Positions 21,601 through 33,817 of a DNA stretch of 54,204 bases are shown here, in pieces (position 1 is the stretch's first letter; each line of letters opens with the position of its first letter). The notes below the pieces were generated by a model. It saw nothing but the letters and a program-made list of their open reading frames with translations, made no database searches and had not been told where the DNA came from. This stretch comes from Thoreauomyces humboldtii (taxonomy: Eukaryota > Chytridiomycota > Chytridiomycetes > Spizellomycetales > Powellomycetaceae), in the NCBI GenBank assembly GCA_027596035.1, contig JADGJA010000055.1, positions 1 through 54,204 of the forward strand. Reading direction: 5' to 3'. The translations under genes and the position numbers were made by a program.

Positions 21601-23281
21601 ATGAGATTCCCACTCTTGAGCCCCCCGCCCTCTTCCATACGAGATGAGGACGTCCAGAAGCATTACTATCCCGTAATGGTGGTATCCGAAGCCACAAGGG
21701 GCGCGATGCCGGGGTACAAGGGGGACCGCCGCGTGGAGTGGCAGGTGGAAGTCGCTGCGACGCTGCGCGAAAGCGAGGAGAAAACCTTTACAGCTCTAGA
21801 GGTGCTAAGAGGTCAGTCGTCAAGCGATACGAGATACGTTCCACTCCCAGATGCTGAGTGAGATTGTCGGAATAGATTTCTGGAACGACGCGAGCCCGGA
21901 GGAGCTCGGATTCGACGAATTCGTGTGGTGCGTCTTCAGCGACGCGTCCATGGCCCCGTCGAGCAAGGGCGGCCCGGTGACATGCGAACAGCGGACGGTC
22001 TTGAGTGCTTTTGCTGAACGACTGGCTCGTAGCGCTATGACTTTATCGGCCTTCCTTGCCGATGTACGGGATTGGGACGCTTTTCGCCTGCTCATTCGCA
22101 GGAGGGCCGGACGACTGCCTGTCCTCACCAACCACAGCAAAGACCGTCACCGAGAACCCCCTTCGGTGCATGTGCCGCGCAAGAAGGATGCAAGAACGCA
22201 CGAGGAAGCTGTGCGCATGCTTTCCTCAGAGTCGTTCTTCTACGTGCTGGCGGAAAAGGAGGCCGAGTGGGAGGCCCAGCGCTCCGTCCTTGAAGCGGCG
22301 CTCGGAGCTTCAGAGCGGAAAGTTCAACGGATAATCAACTCCGTCGCCGGCGCTCTCGGCGGTGTTATCGGGGAGGTACCTCTCAACAAATCCGCGAAGG
22401 ACACAGATACGTTCGTACGGGCTTCAATCGACAGCATTCCGAAGACGACGGCCAGGTTTCGTCTTCCGCCTTCGATTACGACTGTTTACAAGGATACTCG
22501 CTGGCCCAATAACAACAAAGACGTGGACCTTGGTCGGAAATCTTCTGATAAGCTCAACAAGAAAGTGAGTTTCGATGGCAACACTTTGGAACGAGACGAG
22601 CGGCGGCGCGCTGCGTCGCTCTCCCGCAGTCACTCGGCATCCCGTTCGATGGACGCTCCACAAGTCGACACCAAAATTGCAACCACAAGCGTCTGGCGCG
22701 ATCTTGCCGAGGCAATTCGATCGTCGGAGGATTCAAGTCTGGACGTTTACATGCGGGAAGGGAGCCCGAAACAGGAATTCCGGAGCAGCAGCGAAGACAG
22801 CACGGCTTCCTATGGTCACCAGCTCGATCCTGCACGCGCCCCTCGGGAGAGGTCGTCGGAGAGCCCACCAGCCGATCAAGGTTTCTGGGATAAGATGCTC
22901 GCGCCCTCGGTCTCTGGCGAATCCCTCTACCATCAGACCAACGAGGTGTTCATTAATGCGGATCGTCAAGCCCGAGAGCGCGGAGCTACGCACTCTACCA
23001 AGCATCACCGCAAGGCGCAGACGACCCGGGATCCGTCTCGCTCATCCGATCGCCCTCTGTTGCGCAAAAGTTCTTGGCTGTCGTTCGTCCGCCCGAAGCG
23101 GAGCTTCGAGCAGCACCAGAGAACGCCCCTCTCCCCTCCCGTGGTCAGCGGTACCAGCAATCGCAACGGTCAGAGTCACGACATGGACGAGGACGGTGAC
23201 TTTGCTGTCCCTGACACTTTTGAGAAGATCGGAAGGAAGCTCTTCTTGCGATTGAAGCTCTCAAAGAGCGAGCTGAAGTGA
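21601..23281 (+). CDS. unrecognised Ser-rich protein, about 543 aa
   Basis: ATG 21601 begins MRFPLLSPPPSSIRDED. A proposed intron 21802-21850 (GTGCTA...CCCAG, 49 nt) joins it in phase to a long frame that ends at 23281. The intron is short and its donor is weak, so translation may instead start at ATG 21851 (MLSEIVGIDFWND). The N-terminal 180 residues look like a folded helical domain (DFWNDASPEELGFDEFVWCV, AFAERLARSAMTLSAFL). A predicted coiled coil follows (FFYVLAEKEAEWEAQRSVLE). The rest is a disordered Ser/Arg-rich region with basic clusters, such as RDERRRAASLSRSHSASRS. The end is DTFEKIGRKLFLRLKLSKSE. I do not recognise a family. Confidence 0.65.
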
Positions 23282-25328
23282 ATCAAGCCTCCACTACCCT
23301 TTTGCGACTTACATCATGAACACTGTATTCTAGTCATCCCTTCCCCATCCCCTCTCACACTGTATCTAGCAGGATAGCGTTCCTTGTTGTGCGTGTCCTG
23401 TGCCAGTACGGATAGCGAACTAATGAAAATCGTCACCACCTTTCCGGCACCTGGTAGGTACGCCTACGGCGGTGGCGGGCAGAGGGGAGGCTTTACCGAG
23501 TGCATCGAGGGTTTGAGTAAGGGGCTCGAGAAAGCATGACGAGGAAAAGTAGTTCGGTTTCCAGGAGGAGCCTAACAGCGAGGTGATTGCGACATCTGGC
23601 TTCGCCAATACACAGTACCAGCCGAACAATGTCGTCGGACGGAACGTGCAAGCATGTTCGACGTGTAAGCAGCAACGAGTAAAGCAAGAACCACTCACGA
23701 ACCCGGCGCCCGCGCAAATCTCCTGCTGTTCCAGATCGACCTGCATCAGAGTCTTCCGTTCAGAGAAAGATGGGCACGCACAGTTGCAAGCATAGCCAGG
23801 AGAACGGATGCTCTGATACAGTACTGTATACTCCTCCGGAACCAGCAACCCCATGCCGTGGTGTTAAAGTACAAAGATGAGGTCGGACGCCATTGCCCCG
23901 TAGCGCGTAGACTGACATCCCCACTCCCCCGAGAACTTCAACGTGGGCAGGACAAACATGCGTAACATTTCTGCGTACATTTCATTGAACAAGCAAAACA
24001 AGTACAGTACAAATTTAAAAAGCAATAGAAAGAGTCTTGCGCTCGACCCTGCGCTGCAATGAAGAAAAGAAAACAAGCTTTGGGAACCAGTCAGCCAAAC
24101 ACCGCCGTAAACAAAGACAGAGAGGCCGCTAAAGGCGGGAGCAAAGCGGATCCAGTAACATGTCTGGATTCCGATGCCCTACACGACAGGCACCACTGAA
24201 AAACAACAGGACAACTCTATTGGTACCGAAAATAACCGTTGAGAGCAAACCATGAACATGCCATGGTCCCTCATGCGGTTTTTCCATACGACCAATCGAT
24301 TGGCCTGAGCCCGACACGTTGATCCACCCACAGAGGGGGGTATCACCGCACCACGGTTTCGCAGCGACTACACCCTCCTAGACAGGTTTGACTGAGGTTC
24401 TTACCTGTGACGCCGTATTGGAGGTAGTCGAGGGAACGATGGCTGGGGAAAGAGGAAGGAAGGGAGAGCGGGAAAGGTGGCAGAAATTGTGAAGGGGGCG
24501 GAACAGGAAATGGGCTCTTTATAAACACAGTGTGGGACGCGAAAGATCACGTGATTTTTGGAGGTCTTGCTGTCGAGACTGGCTCCACTGTGCTCCGGCT
24601 GTGCCACTGTGGAAGTCACTTTCTCTCGGTCTTTTACAGTTTTTGGCTTTTTTTGCGGGAAACATGCGTCGACCACCGTACAGAGTACACTAAATACATG
24701 TATGTTTATTCCACTTTTTGTTAATGAGATAGCGAGGAATACCAGGAGTATTTTGTCGGTATAGCAACATCAGAGCAACAACTGACCGTTCGACCGTTTT
24801 GCAAAGCTGGGGAATGGAAATACAGCATGTACAGTATTCCACTCGTGCGACAACGATATTCCCCCCGTCACAAAGCACTGGGCCAATGACTACGAAGTCA
24901 CTTACAGACTAACCAGACTCTTTAAGTGACTTCAAAATTATAGACAGGATGACCCAGCTACACAGGGAGAAGTCTGGCTCTTGTGGAATAAAACAGATAT
25001 GGGGCCCCGCTTTGTTGTTCTCGTTCATTGCCTGTGTCGTAGCCTTTCTCTCGACGTCGTCGGCAGGTCGTCGGCTCGCCTTCGGCTCTCTTCGACAGCC
25101 GCTCGTTTCAAGGCTACACTGCCTCCCGGCGGCCCCATATCTATTAGTACTATTACATTTATCTGGTGTACATGTACAGTCGTTGCCTCGGCCTCCTTAA
25201 TCTTCCGTCAGCACGGGCCTCGCTTCGGGGTCGCGCCACTCGCTGACCTGTCCAAAATCAGCGACCTTCTCCTACAGGAGGACGGACGAGAATGCATTTT
25301 ACAAACTTGACCGTAATACAAAGTGCCT
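23282..25328. other. 2 kb gene-poor stretch
   Basis: No protein gene can be supported here: all frames are short and lack splice pairs that extend them. I found no tRNA or rRNA. The one structured hint is on the minus strand. A TTTATAAA at 24518-24525 is followed by a C/T-rich tract and a strong splice donor, CACAG|GTAAGAA, near 24408. This could be the 5' end of an unannotated transcript. Confidence 0.45.
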
Positions 25329-25875
25329 TCATGCCTGTTGTCCCTTTGGCGGTAAACCTCTAGTTGGTCGCTTTCCTGGCCGCACGCACCCAAGACCCCT
25401 CAGATTGGGATAGTAGTTTGGAAGAATCCGTTTAAAAGACGATAAGTACCATCCTGAGGAAGAGATGAGTTGCCAGAAGATCCTCAGTATCGCTGGTATG
25501 GGATTGCTACGTGTCACTGCTGCTGATGCAACCGCTTCCGCGTGGTCTTTGTTGAAACGGGCGGGACAATGTTGTTCCAATCGATCCCACAAATTGTGGC
25601 CCAAGCGGTAGGGCTCGAGCTGCACGACACAGTTATTTGGGCAGTTGCATCTGCGTGTAGAAAAGGGTTAGATGCACTTAGTTAATGCATAACAAAAATT
25701 CGGAGCAAGAGATTTACCTTCTTCTGAAATTCAGGTAAGCATTAGTCCTGGTGTTGATATCATTCGTGAGCTCCACATACAGCATTCTGGTTCCAGGAAG
25801 GGGCAAGCCCGCCGGCGGCAGAGCTTGTGTTGGAAGCGAGAGGGGCACAAAGGCGAGAGTTGCTGTGCAGGGCAT
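25329..25875 (-). CDS. small two-exon protein with a CxCxxxC cluster, unrecognised
   Basis: Exon 25875-25718 starts at ATG (MPCTATLAFVPLSLP) and ends at a good donor, GTAAAT. Exon 25650-25329 follows an ACGCAG acceptor, in phase, for 159 residues. Across the junction the protein reads TNDINTRTNAYLNFRRR then CNCPNNCVVQLEPYRLGHN, with a further Cys in LEQHCPARF. The N-terminus is hydrophobic and proline-rich but lacks a basic start, so secretion is doubtful. The C-terminal third (IFWQLISSSGWYLSSFKRIL) is less convincing and might contain another intron. A TATA element stands about 125 bp upstream of the ATG. No family is recognised. Confidence 0.5.
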
Positions 25876-25998
25876 TGTAGATGGAGGGGAAGTTTCTTGT
25901 TGAAGATGTGGGATGTGGGAGTTCGATGTTTCTTGTTGTGAGACGAGAACTTGCCGAAGATGACTACCGATCGGGGGTGAAGTTGAGGCATGCGGGAC

Positions 25999-26005
25999 TT
26001 ATATA
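25999..26005 (-). promoter_or_regulatory. TATA box of the small Cys-cluster gene
   Basis: TATATAA on the minus strand lies 124 bp upstream of ATG 25875, between the gene and the tandem repeat. Position and orientation suit a core promoter. Confidence 0.5.
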
Positions 26006-26085
26006 TGATGCGGGGACTGTGGAGAGAATTGAGAAAAAAAGGGCAAAAAGAGCATGGGCAATTTGATGTCCCTTTGATCGGAAGT

Positions 26086-26306
26086 CACGCGGGGTGCGGG
26101 GAAGAGAAGTGACACCGGACGCTATTCCAGAGCGAGAAGGGTGAAGAAGGCCACGCGGGGTGCGGGAAGTGACAGAAGTGACACCGTACGCTATTCAAGG
26201 GCGAGAAGGGTGAAGAAGGCCACGCGGGGTGCGGGAAGTGACAGAAGTGACACCGTACGCTATTGAGGGCGAGAAGGGTGAAGAAGGCCACGCGGGGTGC
26301 GGGTAT
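26086..26306. repeat. 66-69 bp tandem repeat, three units plus a partial fourth
   Basis: Units begin with CACGCGGGGTGCGGG at 26086, 26152, 26221 and 26289, so spacing is 66, 69 and 68 bp. Each full unit carries AAGTGACACCG, then CGCTATT and GCGAGAAGGGTGAAGAAGG. Units 2 and 3 are almost identical and unit 1 has more changes. The array is direct, with no unique spacers. It sits just upstream of the TATA box of the minus-strand gene. Confidence 0.9.
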
Positions 26307-27049
26307 TGAGACGGAGGATCTCAACGTAGTGTCTGTAGTGGTTGAACGGTGGATGCTATCTTCGTAAGTCTAATGTGTGATTGCTTAAAGGAGACAACGA
26401 GAGGAAAAGGTTCTCGTCGACGAAGGGGAATGGGACGGGAGCTCGCTCGGGATGTTCGACAGTACAAGTCGCCCATTGCTCCAGAGCCCCGTTACCGCCG
26501 GTTCCCCTCCATTGTGCTTCCCTGGTAAGCGTAGCCTCGGTCAGCGAGAGGGTCCGAGGACCGGGGATGCGTGGCTCTGTTCTCGTCTCCCGCGTGAGAC
26601 AATCGCATGACCCCATGGACTCGGTACCCTTTCCTGTGTTTTCCATGCGTTCGGATCCTGCCCCGATGATGGCTCCTCTGCGGGACCCCGCCCTTTCTGA
26701 TTGCCGGTTCGCCCTCCTCCAGGACCCCGGAGTCGATCACCTACTCAACCTCCCTCCCTCTCCCTGCACACTTCTCTCTCACACCTTCTCACACTTCCTC
26801 AACCCCGTCACACTTCCTTCTCACACTTCCTGACACGGTCGCCTTCTTCTTCTTCGTTCACACCCAGCCTTGTCCATCATTCACTCCCGGCCCTCGACGA
26901 AAAGGACCCTTTCTGCTCTGCGTTCCTCCCCTTTCTCTCTTGGTTTCATTTCCGGAAGAACTTGTTACAACCGCACTTCCCTCCGCCTTCTCTCTCTCTC
27001 TCTCTTTCTCGCTCTCGCTCCCCGAACTTTCGCATCGCTCGTCCACAGC
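26307..27049. other. intergenic promoter region
   Basis: This lies upstream of the Pro/Tyr-rich gene. It contains C/T-rich and ACACTTC-rich tracts at about 26740-27030, typical of a fungal promoter or 5' UTR. No coding support. Confidence 0.5.
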
Positions 27050-28985
27050 ATGGAAGGAGACGGCCGGTACCGGCAGCCATACTACCAGCGTCCTCCCTAT
27101 CCTCACCAAGTGCCGCCTCCTCCTCCTTCAGGCTATTACGGATCCTACTACATGCCCGCTCCGTCGCCGGCTTTGCCCGTCAGGCAGCACGCGCATCACG
27201 CTTGGTCCGATGATCCGCGCGCCGGGGCGGGTGCTGGTGCTTACTGGCAGCCCTATCCTTCCTGGCATGACGGTCGCGCTCAACACAGCACCCACGTTCA
27301 ATACCAGCCACAGAAAAGTACATATCGTCCGCTACCTCCGCCCAAGCAAGCCCCAGACCCCATTGACTCAGGATCGTCTTCATCCAGCGACTTGGAACGA
27401 GCTGTCACCACCTCGTGCTCGTCCACGGAATGTTCTCCCAAAGTGATACCGACCGAATCCTACGCGACCCTCGATATCCTGAGCGCTGTGGCCAGCTCCC
27501 TTCTCGAATTGTCTGCCTCAGGGTCTTCTTCGAACGGCCACCCGGTCTTGCTGGCCGATGCAGGGAGCGGGCCTTTCGACAAGCAGGAGTTCCAGTCGCG
27601 TAACAGCAAAGTTGTGGGGAGGCACGACAGCTTCCATGACGTGAATACAGTCACGGAGGGCGGCAAGGCAGCAGAAGTGCAAGATGCCGGACAAAGTCCA
27701 AATCCGGTCCATAAAGGGAGTTCAGAAGAAGCTCCGGAAGCTGCAATCCAACCCGGATTCACTTCCGCACTGAGCAGACGGCAGTCGTCTTCTCCGACTT
27801 TACCTTCAGGGAGTTTTCTGTGGGCGGACGGGGAGGAAGGTCGCATTGTAAGCTTCCGGACGTCATTTGATCCTGCGGGGCCGCGCTCTGACGGTACCCT
27901 GATGCTTATGTATAGGCACGCAAGCGCGCAATTGAAGCCCGACAAGGGACAAACGACAGCGTGCCATCTCCGAAGCGAGGAGCGGCTAATCAACCACCTT
28001 GGTACCCGGTGTCCGGTTTCCAGTATCGGGTAGGCACCAGTCTCCCTCACTTGTGCATGTCATAGAGTGCAAGCTCACGGTAGATCATGCAGCGCACTGG
28101 AGTCAGCGACGTTACACCCGGCAACCAGCCCACATCTGAGCTCGCAGCTCGTCTCGCACGCTTCGAAGAGTATAAAGCACGTTATAACACCATGTACAGC
28201 GACGTGGTAAGAATTGTCTATTTGAGGCGGCTCTCCTAACATATCTAACTGTCATTCTCACGCAGAAAACCGACCGAAATCTCCGCAAGCAAGGCTCCAA
28301 CATCTTAATCAGCTATTTGATCGCCGAGCGCCTTTCTGCTGCACCGGTTCATCCCCTAGGCCCTTCGGCCGTACCTGTGACGCCTCCGCGAACCGTATAT
28401 CCCACCGCTGCCGAACCGCCGCTGCGATCACACGCGAATGCTACTCCGCGGCGGAGTGCGGCCGTCTCCTCCGCGTCAGCACCTGAGCGAATGCGTCCAC
28501 AGCAGTATCCCCAGCAGCATCCTGCGCACCATCATCACCACCAATACCACCCTCAATACCAACATCAAATTTCTGAGCATCGACGTCACCCGATGGCTTA
28601 CAACCCGTATGGAGCACCCCCGCTAGGATCACAGACCCCGCCGTACATGCAATCTCCGTATCGCTATTCACCGTCACCGCAGACCCCACATCACGACCAA
28701 CCGCCTTACTCATACCCAGCTGCTCCGCCCTCGCACACCTCCGCGCCCACCTCTTGGAGGGGGCAGTCTCCAGCAGCGAGTCGGTCTCCTCGTGGGCACC
28801 CGGGTTATGGAGAGCCACCTCAACACTCCCACCCGCGATCCCCGGCCTCCTCCTTCAACGCGCCGTATCAGTATCCGAACACAGTCCCTCATCACATCCC
28901 GCGATGCTACCCCGGAGGCGCGCCGCGACACCTGCCTTTGGCAGAGGATGCAGGCCCGTTTGTCTCTGTACATTCTAGAGCTTGA
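27050..28985 (+). CDS. Pro/Tyr/His-rich protein, 584 aa, unrecognised
   Basis: Four exons are inferred, 27050-27847, 27916-28029, 28084-28206 and 28266-28985, with phase 0 at every junction. The N-terminus is MEGDGRYRQPYYQRPPYPHQ and continues Pro/Tyr-rich. A short helix, SYATLDILSAVASSLLELS, stands out around residue 150. The second and third exons join to give a basic, probably folded segment (ARKRAIEARQG, NQPPWYPVSGFQYR, ELAARLARFEEYKARYNTMY, LRKQGSNILISYLIAERL). The C-terminal 220 residues are again Pro/His/Tyr/Gln-rich (HHHHHQYHPQYQHQ). This composition is common in fungal transcriptional regulators, but no DNA-binding motif is visible. An alternative is two genes, ending at 28033 and starting at ATG 28087. 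The single-gene model is preferred because all splice signals and phases agree. Confidence 0.6.
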
Positions 28986-29741
28986 CGGACTCGTTTTGAC
29001 ATTTCATTTGAATGAACCATATTCTAGCTCGATGGGTCCAAAAGATTTGACGAGTGCCGTGAGTTGTTTTGGCGTTTGTCAATCCCTACTGAACATGTCG
29101 GCACGGTTTGTTTGGTCACCTCTTCCCACCACGGCGGTCCCTGTTGCCACGGTGGGACGATTGCTCGGTGGTGTTGGACCCTTTGCAAATCGAGATTTCC
29201 GCTTGCAACCCATTGGAATGACAGCAATGAGCAACGGGTGCGGTCGGTTTCTATTTTGAGCCTCTTGAAGTTTTCGTGTTTTTTGCTCTCAGGCAGTGAG
29301 GTTGGGGTGGGGACTCGTCCGATGATCGGCCAATCCTTCCCAATGTCACGGTCGCATATCAGGCGCCTGTTTTACCGTCGACAAGTTTAGGAACACGCCG
29401 GGACGTCGAACAGGTTAACCGGCGATTGAGAGGTCCTCCGCGTTTGCATTGCCTTCGAACCTGGAGCCTTTCCTCGTCCGCACGCTGTCACGTCCTTGGA
29501 ACTTCGGCACATAGCTTAGCGCCTACAGGCAATAATCTTGCTAGTCCTGAGGTAGGTACTTGGGAGTCGTTGTGTTGTTGTGTGACCGGCCTTGCGCGAC
29601 TGTGTATTGCCGCGCGTGAGGTCGGCGCATTCCCGTCGCTCTAAGGGTAAACGAAGGTTGAGCTGACAAGACTCCATTTTTTCTCCTAGGCGGAGTCTCC
29701 AGCGGCATCCTCATCTTTCTTACCATACTTTTTTGCTAACG
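28986..29741. other. intergenic, promoter of the RasGEF gene
   Basis: 756 bp with no supportable gene. Confidence 0.5.
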
Positions 29742-32700
29742 ATGTCGTATCTCACGGGCCGGTGTGCGGTCTGTGACGGAACCGCACGGGTGCACAAGGA
29801 CGAGGATGTGGAATGCGATGAAACGATGACGTGCGCCGGATGCCGCAGGTGTCGGGATTGTATCGACGGGAAGGTGGTATCTATGCCAGGTGCCGCTGGC
29901 GCTCTCAAACGCAATCCCACCGTCGCATCTGGAGTTCAGAGGAAGCGGCCGAGTCGACAGCCATCGGGTTCCTCTCTGCTCGCCGGACTCTTCCAAGCCC
30001 CCGACACCCTGCAGATGGACAGCGCTTCCAGTGGTTCTTCCATCGCCCTGCCTCTTCCGGGTCCGCCGAGTCCGGGCCAGTCAGATCCGTCTCTACCCCC
30101 CGCCCCGGTATTGAAGCGAAGGCCGACCATTGTGGAGCAAACCGCTGCATTTCTGGAACGGCCGTCCTCCGCACGCATCGGCACTGCCCCTCCTGAGGAC
30201 GAGGCTATCGAAGATCCGATGCATGCAGAACCGGAGCTGTTGGACGACCCTGAGGACATCGCAGCGGAATCGGAAGAGTTGTTGACACTTCCTGGATCCG
30301 TGGGTGCCGACGAGGCTGACTACGTCGATGAGACCTCCACTGTCCCTGTCCTGACCCCTCAGATGGCACATTCATCGGTGTCCAACAGCCCTGCAGTCAG
30401 TCATTTAGCTCCTTCTCCGCTGGTAGCCGAGGCACCCAGCGTACAGCAAACCGCGTCAACGATCTTACCACCTCCCGCAGTGCCCCACAAGGACAACCAT
30501 ACCATAACGTCTAACCCCATCAAGTTATCGGCAGAAGTTCCTCCCGCACTCCCTCGGAAAGAAGCAGCGCAAGCGTCTGCCAGCACAAAGTCCTTGGATC
30601 TTGCAAACGCACCTCCAGCATTGGCGACCGCTTTGTCGTTTTCTCAAGAGTCCCCTGCAGGTTCCCCACCCCCTCTCAACGAATCTCCAAAATCCGAAAA
30701 ACGCAAAGCTCGCAACGGCTTTTTCGGCAAAAAGAAAAAGGCAGATGCACCACCGCTCGTACCCCAATCTCTACACAGAGATGACAGCAATCCATCCGCT
30801 GTTGCGCCTGCTCCCGAGGTCCGTGAGCGTGCAAAAACCAGTGAGCCTCCGTCGGGAAAGAGCTTCCTGTTCCGCATGCGCAAGACGAGCTCCATCGGGA
30901 AGCTCCCGGACTCCGCTCGGATCGCCCCGGAGGGAGCCACGTTGCACGAGGAGAAGGCTTCGACCGAAGTCTTTGCTCGAACTTCTTCGGAAGTGCTGGT
31001 CGACGGTGCCGGTGGTCATCAGCAAGTGATACCTCCCTACCCCACCGTGATCCATCGACGCGGGGTTGCTGGTCCTCGAATTCAGACCATTGTGCATGAG
31101 CTCCATGAGGATACCGTGCCCAGAGCACATCCACAAACTCAGTACGATTCCGTCGAGCTGCTGAATGATCGCGCGGTCGCTCGAACGACGAAACCACTGT
31201 TCGAGGACGGGCCGCGCTCTGAACTCCGGGACAGGGCGAAGAGCGCGGACAACTTGCAGACGGATAGGATGGGGAAACTCGCTGCGGAGATCTTCTCGTT
31301 TTCCAAAAAGAAGAACCGGGGGAACGAGTCCCCTCTCGCATCGACATTCTCGCTCAATCCCGTGCTGGCGGTGGAAACGTCGTTCCCCCGTGCCGTGGCA
31401 GGAAGTCCCATGTCCGCGAGTCCGATGCACGCCATGAGTGGTGGAGTTGCCATCCGAAAAGCGACGAAACCGCTTTCGGTCACGACACGGAGTCCGCTCA
31501 GCGGAGGCGAACCCGGTGAAGGTTCGCCATCATCCGCCATCTCGACGCCATCCAAGGAGCACAAGCGGACACCCAGCCGAAACTTCAAGGATTGGTATGC
31601 GAAATACGCAAACGACGCCATCAAGCAGCGTCTGGAAGATACTTCCGGTGATAGAGAGTTCCCAGATCTCATCACACTCGACTTTATCTTCGGAAGCAAG
31701 CTGTCAGGTCCCAAAGATGCGGTCCATTCGTTTGCAAAAGCCTCGAGGTGTTATGCGGCGTCGCGAAAAGAGGAATCGTGGGATGCTCGAGGACCGAACG
31801 AGGCTCCTGGTGGGCAGAGAGAGCGTGACCCAGCGTATCTTGAGCTCCTGGACGACATCGCGTACAAGTACCGCCCGCTAGATGTTTTTCATGATGGCAA
31901 ACTCAAGGGTGTTACCTACAGTCGCTCTGCGCATGGGCCGGTACTCGATATCATCATCGAAGGCAAGAAGGACGACCTCCTGGATGCTCTGATCTTTCCT
32001 CTTGAACAAGACATGTCGTATGCAGAGGTGTTTCTCGCTACCTTCCGGTTCTACATGCTACCGGATTTGCTTATGGACAACTTGATCGAGTGGTACAATG
32101 TGGACATTGATCCGGAGGCAACTGCACCTGTCTCAGTGTCGGAGGAGGAAGTTTCGCCGTCGGCAGCGGGACAGACCGAGTCACCAGCTGAGCTGGCGAT
32201 CGCCCACCATCGACCGCAGCACGAGACGTTTCTCAAGAAGCACCGAAAGCACATCCAGTCTCGCGTCGTCCGGGTGCTCATGATGTGGGTCAAGAACCAC
32301 TGGCACGACTTCCAGGAGGATGGAAAACTGTTCCGGACACTGCAGGCCTTCGTCGAGCACATATCCTCGATCGGCTTTGGCGATGGTCAGAAGCTTTCCC
32401 AAGCGATCCGAGAGCAACGACTGTCCTGGTACACGACCCAGTACATCCCACCGTTCCCCGCCAAGCGCAACCACATGTTGGACAACACGAAGCCCTGGGC
32501 ACTGCTATGGGAGTCGGAGGACTTTGCAAAGGATCTGACGTACATCGATCATTTCCTCTTTCGACAAATCCGACCCGACTCGTACCTGCACGTGCTTGCG
32601 CGGCCAGTCAACAAACACGGTGCGGGGAGAAACGTTCCGCTCAAAGTACTGCTCGACTATGTGGAGTGGTTCCGATTGGTATGCTGTGCTTTGCTGTCGA

Positions 32701-33817
32701 ACGTCTTTTGGGAGTTCAAGCACTCAACCGCCCTTAGATCGGCTCCTACACCGCGACCACAGTGCTTCTTGAAGACACGCCGAAAAAGCGTGCGCGCGCT
32801 ATCAAGCACATGATCAAGATTGCCAAGGTAATATCAGAACCGAGAGTTGGGCCAGGAGAGTGGGCTGAACACCGATTTACTGTATCTCTGTTCCTTAGGA
32901 TTGCCGGGACTTACGGAATCACAACACTCTCTTCGCGATCCTTTGGGGCTTGAAGCGACCAGCGATAGCTAAAGACAATCAAGCTTGGGAGGTAAAATCA
33001 AACATCTCAGCGCACTGTGGAGACTGCACGTTTGTTTACATACATCTACTGCCAGTCCTTATCCATCAAACACACGGACGTTTTCATATCCTTATCCGCT
33101 CTAATGGATCCGGCGGATGGTCATGCAGCTTATTGGGCAGAGTTTGAAAAGGCAAGGCCACCAGCCATTCCATTCCTCGGTAAGAGCCTTTATGTCAAGC
33201 TTTGCATTCGTGAAATCACCCTACTAATGCGCACACTACCATCAGGAGCCTACATGCGAGACATGCTCGAGATCCATCAGGCAGCGCCCGTCTACCTGGA
33301 ACCACCACGTCATGCGGAAGGTACCATCGCGCTCAGTGGCAAAGCTCGACGGAAAGGAGGTCGGCCACGTGCAGGTCTCGCCAGCGATGCAAGTGGGGAC
33401 GAGAGTGGTAGCGGCGCCCCTACGGAGATCGCAACACCGCCTGTGGTCCGGGCCTCGGAAGAGGACACGTCGCCAGCGTCCGAGTCGATCAACACCACGA
33501 CCCCTGAGGCACCCACGGTCCACTTTCAGAAATACTACGACCTGTACGCAGCAGCGGCCGAGCTCGAGATGTTCCGAGTCGGCAGCGCGATGTACCCCCC
33601 GAGTACCGACAAGGACGCTGGATCATTGTTGCTCACCCATATGCGGGACATGGCCATACAGAAGCAGACGGGTCTCTGGATGGACGATGTTCTGAGCGAG
33701 AAAGCCGGCCTACCTGGTTTGACGGCGGGATTCCTTCATAAGAGGCAGGCTGGTGCCGAAGTGGGGGGACATCCTCGCGGTGATCTGGAGGCTGCGACTG
33801 GCTCGAGCCCCGGATGA
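29742..33817 (+). CDS. Ras-family guanine nucleotide exchange factor (REM + CDC25 domains)
   Basis: Five exons, 29742-32678, 32738-32827, 32899-32991, 33056-33179 and 33246-33817, encode 1271 residues in phase. RasGEFs load Ras- or Rap-like GTPases with GTP at membranes. The REM (RasGEF_N) domain lies at about residues 715-880: GKLKGVTYSRSAHGPVLDII, SYAEVFLATFRFYMLPDLLM and VRVLMMWVKNHWHDF. The CDC25 catalytic domain starts with LTYIDHFLFRQIRPDSYLHV and continues through LRNHNTLFAILWGLKR, LMDPADGHAAYWAEF and IPFLG-AYMRDML to FQKYYDLYAAAAELEMFRVG. The first 50 residues hold a cysteine-rich segment (CAVCDGT..., CAGCRRCRDC) that could bind zinc. About 600 disordered residues rich in P, S and K/R separate it from the catalytic half. 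The catalytic half is cut by four introns; the N-terminal 979 codons are one exon. Confidence 0.9.

Noticed and set aside
23282..25328. tRNA or rRNA gene in the gene-poor stretch
   Set aside because: No T-loop consensus or acceptor-stem pairing was found by eye.
26086..26306. CRISPR-like array
   Set aside because: Whole 66-69 bp units are repeated without unique spacers, in a eukaryotic genome; it is a minisatellite.
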